Shown: positions 34,800-44,514 of the stretch, piece by piece
Layout of the letters: every line of letters begins with the position of its first letter
Position numbering within the stretch: the first letter of the stretch is position 1
DNA from: Lycium barbarum
Lineage: Eukaryota > Streptophyta > Magnoliopsida > Solanales > Solanaceae
Length of the DNA: 64,000 bases
Assembly: GCF_019175385.1 (NCBI RefSeq)
Contig: NC_083344.1
Coordinates: 5,308,965 to 5,372,964, forward strand
Direction of reading: 5' to 3'
Notes under the pieces: model-generated
Told to the model about the DNA's origin: nothing
What the model saw: the letters and a program-made list of their open reading frames with translations, nothing else
The model's database searches: none
Made by a program: the position numbers and the translations under genes

Positions 34800-35530
34800 A
34801 CATTGAGTTGGAACCACCCTCTAAAAGGTAGTTTTAAACTTAACACTGATGGTTCTTGCCTTGATAACTATGGGATAGGAGAATTGGGGGTGTGATTAGG
34901 AATAGCAGCGGAGATTGGATTATTAATTTTGTGAAAGGCATTCCTAGATCTACTAACAAATTAACTGAATTGTTAGCCATTTTGCAGGGCCTCAAACTAG
35001 TTTTGAAAAACAAGCTTGTACCTCTGAAAATCAATTCTGATTCTAAAGAGGTAATCTTTATGTTAAAGCACGGGCACATTGGTTATAGTGCCTTTATTTT
35101 TGAATGCTAATCAATGGTGAAAAGGCTAGAAACTCTAAGGCGTCGTTTGGTAGAAGGTATAAGCTGGGATATTCCAGCACTAATTTTTGTATCATGTTTG
35201 GTAGAAAGTATAAATTTATCCTGGGATAAATTTATACCTTGTACCAAACATGGTACAAAAATTAGTGCTGGGATATCCCAGCTTATACCTTCTTCACCCA
35301 CTTATACTGGGATTATTTTATACCATCTTTTAGATGGTATAAAATAATCCCAATAGATGGGATAAATTAGTCCCGGGATTATAATCCCAGGATAATTTCG
35401 ACTATCTACCAAACGACCCCTAAGGTAAAGCACAACTACCGGTAGTAGAATAAGGTCGCTGATTTCTTAACAAAGGAGAAAGGAAAAACGAAGCTTTTAG
35501 GAAATTTAAAAATTTTAGTAGTTCCTCCTT
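34800..35530 (+). pseudogene. RNase H-like (RVT_3) fragment, split by a MITE
   Basis: Plus-strand pieces read FKLNTDGSCLDNYGIG, then in another frame GVIRNSSGDWIINFVKGIPR, TELLAILQGLKLVLKN and KINSDSKEV. This is the RNase H fold of plant non-LTR retrotransposon/RVT_3 proteins (Asp of NTDG, Glu of TELLA, Asp of NSDS). A frameshift after YGIG, a stop after FIFEC, and a Tourist MITE at 35139-35420 interrupt it. Beyond the MITE, NKVADFLTKE-like sequence appears to continue the C-terminus. No reverse transcriptase is found next to it. Confidence 0.75.
35139..35420. mobile_element. Tourist-like MITE, long copy
   Basis: Flanked by TAA (35136-35138, 35421-35423), with TIRs ggcgtcgtttggtagaaggt and ctaccaaacgacccc. 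Inside is a second inverted pair (tataagctgggatattccag / ctgggatatcccagcttata), giving a fold-back structure. The 7664 copy is a deletion derivative. Confidence 0.88.
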
Positions 35531-38500
35531 TGTTTTGTTAATGAAGTGTTCTGGACAGACATGTTAGTAACTACTTATGAACATTCTATGACTTTTTGTA
35601 ATAGTCATTTTGATGGGGAAAACCCAAAACAAGACAATCTTAATTAGTAATAGTTAAATTTGTTTATATAATTAGCTATCGTTTTAACCAACAAAAGAAA
35701 AGGATCAAAAGAAGAATTTTCTTCGTGGAAGGTGGGAGAAATGAAGATAACAAGATGCCGAGACAGGTTTCTTATTTTCATTTTCTTTTATTTTACTATT
35801 TTATAGTTTTTAAAAACTTCAACTATTTGTCCATTTTTATTCAGGAAGTGATGGATTAGACCAATAGCCCAATTAAGTTGGGCTTTCTTAGAGTTGGGCT
35901 TCTTTCAAATTTGTTTCTGAACGATTGCATTGTGTAAGAGAAATGAGTTATTGGCCTAAAACATTTTCATACCGTGCACCAATGCTCGATTAACGCTGTC
36001 ACTCTTTCAGCTATAATTGATTTTTTTTTTTGGTAAGTTTACCCAATTTGGGATGATTTCAAATATATAGGATTGAATTTGCAAAGAATCATGTCTGAAG
36101 TTGCAAAATTTGTGTTTGGTTGATGTGACCGAACTTCACATATGATTGAAGTGTTCAAGCATTTTCTACATGCACTTCAATCATATAAAAAAAATTTAAG
36201 TTGTCATAATTCATGTGTAAATTTAGTAATTTTAAAAAAAGATACCGTAATGACCAATGTGTTGTACTGAGAGAGACTTTTGTCTGATGTTTGGCCTAAT
36301 AGTCACAAACTTCATACTTTTTTGTTTGATGTTTGGCCTAACAATCACAAATTATACACTGTACATTTTTATCTAAAGTTTGCCTAAGAGTCCCATAGTT
36401 CAGACGTTTTTGGTTAGTTTGTTTGGCAGACTCAAACTCCGGACAAACTGTCTGAAATTTGGCTTCGGCGTGGCCTTTCACTCATGTTTCATGGTACATT
36501 TAATGAGTAAAGTTTGGCTTTGACTTGGCGTTTTGCTCATGGTACCTTTATTTCATTTTACTCATGGGTATCTCAATCTAATTTATTCTTTTTAAATCCG
36601 AAATTAACCCAAAAATAAATAAAAAAATTACGGAGATTTGCAATACAACAAGCCATAAATCTCTGTTAACCAACACCAAGCAAAACTTTTGAAGCGGAAG
36701 AAGCAGAGTAAGCGGAAGAGAAGCGATTTTGTCTAATGATTTGAAGTTGGAAGTTTAGGAGCCATTTGGACATGATTTGAAATCCTGAGATGAATTCTTG
36801 ATGATTTGAAGTTGAAGTTTTGCTTGGTCATGCAATTTGGATTTCTTAAGTTGTATTTTTTTCTTATAGACATAAAAACACTACAAGTTGTGAAAACCAT
36901 CAAAACTTTCTCAATTCTTATACAATCTTACCAAATGAGCAAGTCATAGTTCATAACAAAATTAATACGCTGCTAGAAGGCCTTTGTAAAAAATACAACA
37001 TTAACTGATCAAACTTTAGTTCAATAAAATGGTAAATTGAACATGAAATTGTAGTGTAACTACTCTTTAATATAATCCTCCCACATGGTTGGTGAGAGTA
37101 AATTTGTTATAAATATACTACCAAATTATAGATCTTTTAATATTTGACATAAATGGTTAGTAAACATGATTAGTAAATATATCTACCAATTTATGGATGT
37201 ATTTTTATAAAATATAAACTTATGGGTCAACTTTTACATTTAAAAAGTTTGAAATCCCAAATCATGCCTTTTTGAATGATTTGGGATTTCATCTCATGAG
37301 ATAAAATCGCATGTCCAAACGCTGATTTCATCTCATTAGATAAAATCGCATGTCCAGATGCCTACTAATTCACCTAAACTGGATACTAGTTAAGCTTTTT
37401 TTTTTTCTTCAAAATAAAACATAAATTAAATAGGGCCGACCAAATAAAGTGCCCTGTAAATTTCTTACTTGTTTAAAACATTAATTGAAGGCCACATTTA
37501 TGTGACTAACTTAAAAATAAGTGTTTTTTTTTAAATAAAAAAATAAAAAATTACGGAGCAATAGGATTTAGGGTATTGATCTGCGTACCTTCCTCTGCCT
37601 TGAAGAACAGAGACAGCCTAAATGCAAATTCATTTATAAAATTAAGTTAGGATTAGGGGCGGATTCACAATACATTATACGGTTTTAGACGGATTAAGTG
37701 ACTCGAGCACATGCTTTATATATGTATTAAAAAATTTATTAAATATTTAATTATGGATTCAGATATTACTGTATATTAATTTGAGGTCACTAAAAACTCA
37801 TAAACTTTAAATCTTGACTTCGCCTACTAAATCTAACTAGTTTAAAACATTTGTGATCAGTACTTCGTTCTTGCTTGGCAAGTTTAATTTCTTCATATAA
37901 AATGTTTAAATTGACTTGCCGTCAACTCTCTAACAAACACAGGAATTATTAATTACCAGAAATATGATTTTTTCTTTCTAATTGTTTAAGTAACCTAGAG
38001 TAGACTACTTCAGTTTCTGTTCAGTTTGAAAATAGATTAAAAGAAGTAAACAAAAAGTTATTCTTTCCGTGTCATTTCACGTGTCTTTATTTTACGTCTA
38101 ATAAATTATTTTATTACCACAGAAATCTTATAACATGTTTGAGATCCAAAGTCTTAATAAATATTTCTTTCTTTTTAAAACTTTTTATCTAATCCAAAAA
38201 AAAAAAAAAAAAATATATAGGAAGGAACAAGGAGAGGCAGTGGTATTTTCCAAGAAGGTGCACCTTCAAAGGGATATAGACAAAACATGAGATGTTAGGA
38301 ACAAAATTAGACGACATACCATGTGAAACCAATTGCATCTTAAAATTTAGAGCAATCTTATATTGGTTTACGATTTCGGTTATAATTTTCAGTGCGATGA
38401 CTTAGGACAAAGCTATATTTGTGTTATTTCGGCATAAAACGCGTTTTATTGGCACTTCTTTCGAATGTCAAATATTTGTAGATGAGTTACTTTTAAAATA

Positions 38501-38765
38501 TTATACTGAAAGTAAGCTTGATAGAAATTTACTTGGCTTATTGATTTTGAAATTTGATTATAATAAGACTTATGTCTAATTGAAATATTAACTTTAACTT
38601 ACTATTGAGGATATTTTTCTTATAAAATCATATTTATGAACTTCGAACTTTTAAAGGTTCACCCATAAATACTTGGATTGAGTTTATTTTACGCCTTACG
38701 AAGTTTTTTTGTTGTTGTTAAAGCACAAAAATAATGAGTGTAGCACAAAAATGGTTGATTTCTTT
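35531..38765. other. Intergenic DNA, repeats only
   Basis: No gene is seen. Noted: repeated tgtttggccta(a/t)(t/c)a(g/a)tcacaaa blocks at 36290-36390; an interrupted copy of the ggagccgtttggacatg MITE (36758-37368); a hAT-like remnant starting aggggcggattcaca (37657-37835); and an A18 tract at about 38195. Confidence 0.5.
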
Positions 38766-38774
38766 TATAAATAA

Positions 38775-39287
38775 GGGGAAATAGCGGTTTTAGTCCCCGA
38801 GTTATTTCCTTGTTATTATTTTGATCTCTGTGTTATTGCCCTAAGCATATTTAATCTTCAATTAAATAAAGTGTGTTATTTTAAAAGAGCTTGAAGAAGA
38901 AGGCATTTAACTGACGGTGCCCATTGAGTTGTGATGAGATTTATTATTATTGTGGTATCAAGCAATAACCTAATCAGCATTGCAGAAGCATTATCATTGA
39001 ACTCATACGAAAATTTGGTTTTGATCGAAGTGTGAAGAGATTGTTTGAGCTAATATTGCTACTGGGTTCACTGGCTCCTCCAAATACTTAGGCAATATTT
39101 TTAATTGGAATTTTGAAAAACAAAAAGAAAAAAAAAACTAACGATGTTAACTTCATGTAGGTTTTAACTTTTAAGGACTAAAATAACACACTTTATTTAA
39201 GTAAAGGTTAAATGTGCTTAGGCCAATAATACAGGGACCAAAATTGGAGTATAACAATAATCCAGGTGCTAAAAGTGCTATTTTGCC
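38775..39287. mobile_element. Mutator-type element with ~110-bp TIRs and 9-bp TSD
   Basis: tataaataa is duplicated exactly (38766-38774 and 39288-39296). The ends ggggaaatagcggttttagt and (reverse complement) ggcaaaatagcacttttag continue as ~110-bp inverted arms (cctaagcatatttaatcttc, aaataaagtgtgttatttta). The ~290-bp unique centre may be captured host DNA but is not recognised. Confidence 0.9.
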
Positions 39288-39298
39288 TATAAATAATA

Positions 39299-40103
39299 CT
39301 TCCTCCGTCTCAATTTATGTGAAGGTGTTTGACAGGGCATAGAGTTTAAGAAATAAAATAGATTTTTGAAACTTGTGGTCTAAAATAAACTAGATATTTG
39401 TGTGGCTATAAATCTTCTCATTAAGGCTATAATTGATAATTTAAAGTTAAATTGTTACTAAATAGAGAACATTTTTTGAGTGGATTGCCCTTCAGAGGCG
39501 TTGGTCTTTAATGTTTGTCTTTCGCTTAAAAAAGTGGCCGAAAATACCTTGACGTTCTGAGTTTGAATCCCAACTCAGTTTAAAAAAAAAAAAAATCCCG
39601 CAAGACAAGGTTTCGCGAAAGTTCTGCCTTATAAGGCAGAATTTAGTTATGTCCCAAGCAAATTATGGCAAAAGGCATAACTTCAATATAGAAACTATTC
39701 CTTAAGGCATAGTTCTGTAGGATAACTTAATTTCTACAGAATTATGCCTTAAGACATAACTTTATCCCGAATAGGCATAACTTGCTATGAAACCTTGCCT
39801 TATGATTTTTTTTTTTAAACTCTTAAGGCATAACTTTTGCCCGAATAGGTAGAATTTCATAGCAAATTCTGCTTTGCGATTTTTCTTTTTTTGGCCTCTA
39901 CTGGGGTTCGAACCCGAATCTCAAGGGTATTTTCGACCACTTAAAGTGCCGAAGGGCAAACATTAAAGACTAGCAATTTGAGGGGAAAACATTAAAGACC
40001 ACCCCAAAAATAGGGCATTTGTGCCAATGACCCAATAGAGAAATGTGTCATTTTTTTGGGACTGACTGAAAAAGAAAGAGCATATAAATTGGAATGGAGG
40101 GAG
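39299..40103. mobile_element. Stowaway MITE split by a MULE-type insertion
   Basis: Left end cttcctccgtctcaatttat after TA, right end ataaattggaatggagggag before TA. The two halves are separated by the element at 39470-40033. Without it the MITE would be ~230 bp. Confidence 0.85.
39470..40033. mobile_element. MULE-type MITE nested in a Stowaway, 9-bp TSD
   Basis: aatagagaa is duplicated exactly (39461-39469 and 40034-40042). The arms share inverted blocks (ggtctttaatgtttg / aaacattaaagacc). The centre carries many copies of aaggcataact in both orientations, the familiar Solanaceae 'ttaaggcataagttatgcc' type element. Confidence 0.88.
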
Positions 40104-40679
40104 TATCGTTTGGCATGTTGAATAGTGTACCTAATCCTTGCCTTACAACCATCAAATATTGCGGTGATGTGGTTGAAATTCAGTCACTTTGGATCAAAAG
40201 TCTTGAGTTTGATCTTAAGTCCGTAAAAGGAGAACCTCTCGGGTAGAAAACACTTTATTTCCTTTGTATACCTACACGACAAAAATCCGGATTAATCTGT
40301 TTGCAATGTCTTTCAGATATTAAATGTCTTTAATAATTAAAGGAAAAAGGGTCAAAAATACCCCTCTAATTTGTTTTAATGGCTAGAAAAATCCTCTGTT
40401 GCGATTTTGGGTCATTTATGCCCCTGCCGATGTGAAAGTTAACAAATATACCCTTCATTTGACGGAAATTCCCAAATTGATTCAAATAACCCGATTTAAA
40501 AAAAATTAACCCACTCCCTTATTTTACCTGCCCCGACTTGCCTCGTAAAATAACGCATTCTCCTTCTCTGAGAAAATCCGGCAAAGCAACCATATCTGGC
40601 GAACCAGAATCGATGAACTACCTTGGAGAACGAGCCGGTGTTGTTGGTTTACATTGCCCGTGAAGATGGCGGGCGGCGC

Positions 40680-41912
40680 TGATGTGACGTGATTTTACGC
40701 CACAATCGATGCTTTTTAACTATAAGTTTTACTTGTTTTTAAGCAAGTCTATGTCATTTTACGTAGTTTTTATCATGTTTCAGGTAATACGAGGTCCCTA
40801 GAGCCTAAGTGTGGAAAACAAGCAAAACAGAGCACAAAACGTTGATCACTGGAAATAACTGGAGGTTTTGGAAAAATTCGTGGAAAAATACTCTGCGCGT
40901 TCGCGCAGGTATCCCACGCGATCGCGCACACGCGCGATATTAAGTCCACGCGTTCGAGCTGAAAGTTCACGCGATCGCGCTGAAGGAAGCGAGTGGAGAT
41001 GACGTCATCCACGCGATCGCGCAGACACATGGCGCGATTGCGTTGAAGGATTTTCGGCAATTTTCGACCAGAACTTGAGATTTGACGATTTCTTCCATTC
41101 CAGTTCATATAAATAGAAAATTAGGGCAAAACATCAGATATCTTTGGCAGCTTTCACAAGTTGGAGGCTAGGGTTCTACAAATAATGTTCTCTCTTCTTT
41201 TTAATCCTTGTTGATGGAAATCTCTTGGTGACAATTAAGATTGACACTCTTGTTGTGCTTATTTATTCATTTGCATTGTTCTTAATCAAGTAAGTTTTGG
41301 TTATTTTAATTATTCTTGTTCTTGAATGTTTTCAATGGATTAGCTAACCGTTGAACTCGCCCATTTATTTTGTTTGAAACTCGGAAGAGGAAGAACGGAG
41401 TTGGGATTGAATAATTAACATGAATTTGGGGCGTTAACCCTCATCTAATGGAATTTGACCTAGGAATAGGCAATACCACTTGTAGCCATATTCGGGTGTT
41501 CTTAATGCTCGTAATTGCTTGAGGGATCTTCAATTGGGTAGTCTAGTTAATCTTCGGAAGAAATTAATTTAGAGTCATTATCCGAGGCTAAATAACATAA
41601 ACTTGCTATTATTTATAATTCGTGAAATAAATTGGATCGTTACTTGAGAAGTAGTTTCCTTTATTCCACTCTTGTTGCCATTGATGAATTTTACTTGCTT
41701 TCTAGATTAGAATTTATATTTTCATATTTTATCAAAACCTTATCAAAAACCACCATTGATGCGTTCGGGCATAGCTATTGTTAGTGATAATTCCTAATCT
41801 GCTTAAATCGCCTACATATTGTTCTCTGTGGGATTCGACCCCAACCTTTTTGGGTTACTATATTTGACAACGTCCGCGTTATACCATTAAGAGGTGTAAT
41901 TTGAGCGTATCA
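40680..41912 (+). mobile_element. Solo LTR, same family as 56632-63664
   Basis: It starts tgatgtgacgtgattttacg and ends aatttgagcgtatca, flanked by a perfect 5-bp duplication ggcgc (40675-40679, 41913-41917). Intact TSD with no internal region means it arose by LTR-LTR recombination. It has the same TATA (tataaatag ~41107) and a CG-palindrome cluster (40895-41045) that differs clearly from the other two LTRs. Confidence 0.95.
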
Positions 41913-42110
41913 GGCGCCGTCTCCTCTGTTTTTTCAAAACTTGTAGAAATTGAATGCAGAAATTGTGAATTTTTAATGTGGTGTCTTTAGAGAAATGATA
42001 TATTACAAAAGAAAAAGAGATCGTGTCATTACTCTTGTGCTCGACACTAAAGATCTGTGCCATGAGAAACTATGCCGTGTTTTGTAAATTGGTTTGTGTG
42101 TCTACCACAG

Positions 42111-42300
42111 TTCAGGTTGCCCTCTATGGATGGAAGAGTTGTGTTGGTTCCTTGGGCAAATATGCTGAATCATAATTGTGAGGTCGTGAATAACACTTTT
42201 GTGAAAATGTTTGTAGTTGACATGTACGACACAACTCTAAGTCTGATTCTTTCACCTATTTTAATTGTTCACGGTGGAAACATTTCTTGACTATGACTCA
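42111..42300 (+). pseudogene. Captured exon fragments of a SET-domain (Rubisco LSMT-like) gene
   Basis: After taccacag, the translation FRLPSMDGRVVLVPWANMLN, continuing HNCE, ends at a gtcgtg donor (42183). About 90 bp later VETFLDYD follows (42274), where the acceptor AG is now cg. In plastid SET-domain protein methyltransferases of the Rubisco LSMT type these two stretches are adjacent (an NHxCE-V substrate/AdoMet-binding motif). This is therefore two exons plus their intron copied from a host gene. No full domain remains. Confidence 0.75.
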
Positions 42301-42639
42301 ACAACAAAAAAACAGAGGAGCTTCACCGACAATGTAAACCAACAACACTGGCTCCTTCTCCGTGGTAGTTCATCGATTCTGTGGTTCACGGGAGACGGCT
42401 GCTTCGTCGGATTTTCACAGAGACGGAGAATGGGTTATTTTAGGAGGCAGGTCGGGGCAAGTGAGTTATTTTTTATGAAATCGGGTTATCTGAATCAATA
42501 TGGAGATTTCCATCAAATGAAGGGTATATTTGTTAACTTTCATATCGGCAGGGGCATAAACGACTCAAAATTGTAACAGAGGATATTTCTAGCCATTAAA
42601 ACAAAGTAGAGGAGTATTTTTGACCCTTTTCCCGTAATG

Positions 42640-44514
42640 AAAACTACACCTCAATCCCAAACACGTTTCAAATCAACTATACGAATCCTTAATAATCATA
42701 ATTTTCCGTTAAAATTCATCCCAACCCAACATTATATAAAATATAAAAATAAAATTTAAAACGATGCTATATGTCCTCTATATTTTATTCAGATGCATGA
42801 ATGTGCCAAGAAAATAAAGAATCCCTAAAAGAAAATTACACCTCACGAAATGTCCACAAAATAATACGCCAACAAGAGACTTTTGAAGAAAATCCATACA
42901 GCACAGCTAAGAGATCTTCAATTGTCGAGTGGTTATATCTCCTTTCTTGTAAAATAATAAGATGAGGAGGACTGGTGCAAATGAACTGAACTTAGTCTAA
43001 GACTAGATTAAAGCCATAAAAATATGCATTAGAGAGAAATAATTATAAATTAGTGCATTTGTGTTTTTTCTTGGGACATACATGCTGAGTTGATTCATCT
43101 TGAGGATATATATGAGTGAGACAAACAGAATCGTATAATGAAACAATAATGGGAAGTTATCAAATTCACCAAATAGGAACCCACAGTTGTAGGTTCGAAA
43201 TAGCCTCACTCACCTACCAAATCTCTTCTCTAGACAACAACCGATCTCTTTGATACACTATATTACTATAATAAGTAGAAGTGGATTCACAATTTAGACG
43301 TTGTGAGTTTTAAATTGAGAGAGTACTGAATTCTGAAATACAATTTTAATTCTATTAGATTATATCTTTCATATATATATATATATATACATAAAGTTCG
43401 ACTTGAAATATGGATTTTGCTGAACTCGCGAACCACTCATCGGATCCTCCACTAGTTATAAGCTCTTGTTAAGTAGAAAATTGTCGACCTTTTTCTTGTT
43501 CCAAAAGCTAAAGCCCAAAAAAGAGCTCCGTTGTTGACATAAGGAAAAGCTAACCAATAATCGATAGTTTATAAGTGTCGTAAAGTCAGGTGCATGTTTT
43601 CCGTGTCCTTAGTGATATCAAAACACCAGTATGTTACAGTAGGTTGTTCCTTGGATGGTAAGCTCCTTCCACCCCCAATCTGAAGATTGTGGGTTCAGGT
43701 CACCAAGGAAGAAAAAACAAAAAACACCTATTGCAAGGGGTTTATAAAATAAAATAATAAAAAAAACACCTGTCAAGGTTATCTTATTTATCTCTCCAGG
43801 AAAATGAATATCTCCCTAAAAGATTTTAAGCATTATGGAAGAGGATCTGGACAAGTTATGCATCTCTTCAGGGAATCAATCTACTTTTATTTGATATTTG
43901 TCTTAAATTGACTGATTGATACTCAATCTTTTTTATAAATAAATAAATTAAATAACCAGATTCACTGATCTGCAAACAATAATGTGGAAACATGCAATAA
44001 GACACCTAGTTCTTGCCTGGATCCTAATTGTCAAAAAGTTCTTTCCTGTCATTGAATCTTTTGGCCTCTTGAACCAGAACTGGGAACAAGAAATCTTGCC
44101 GCACAATGGAAAGTGGGAAACAAGAAAATTTCTTTTGAACCAGAAACGAAAACTAGCAAATTCGTATAGACAACGCATATTGCCATTAGCCTTCGTCTCA
44201 GTTTGATGAATGTCAGTAAAATATTCATTCATAGAAGCAATGAATAAGAAAGAGGTTTTCTCATTTCACAATTTGCTATTCAGGCAAAATTTAAAAGAAC
44301 TACAGATAGGGATTAGGGGAAAATGGAAAGAATATCTGAAAACTATCCAATTTACATAGGTATCCCAAAACTTTTTACAAGTAAAATTTTTATCGACTAC
44401 ATTATCCTGGGAAGTTAGTTGAGAAAGTATTCATCCAACCATTCAACAGTTTTTAGGCATCCGGTATCCGAATCACTCTGGCCCGATTAATCTAGATTTC
44501 CGCCAGTTAGACAG
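42640..44514. other. Intergenic / PP2C 3' flank
   Basis: AT-rich, no gene recognised. A tRNA-like block (ttggatggtaagc, then gtgggttcaggtcacc, 43652-43705) with box A and B spacing looks like a SINE head fragment. A (ta)n tract is at 43373-43390. The PP2C 3' UTR (minus) probably occupies part of 44250-44514. Confidence 0.45.

Larger units (their letters stand above)
40342..42634. mobile_element. Pack-MULE with ~320-bp TIRs and captured SET-domain exons
   Basis: Long inverted repeats at 40342-40666 and 42315-42634 (outer ends ggaaaaagggtcaaaaatac and its complement gtatttttgacccttttccc) are flanked by taattaaa / taatgaaa, a near-match duplication. Between them lie captured coding fragments (42111-42300) and a solo LTR (40680-41912). 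Without the LTR the element is ~1.06 kb. Long TIRs and host exon fragments with an intron define a Pack-MULE. Confidence 0.85.

Noticed and set aside
40773..41108. Minus-strand ORF in the solo LTR (also 56757-57041 and 62641-62862)
   Set aside because: Lies across U3 and the CG palindromes and is not conserved in sequence between the LTR copies; a by-product of low stop frequency in CG-rich DNA.
42072..42576. Possible functional SET-domain gene
   Set aside because: Only two exon fragments are present, the acceptor is lost, and the rest of the frame is MULE TIR.
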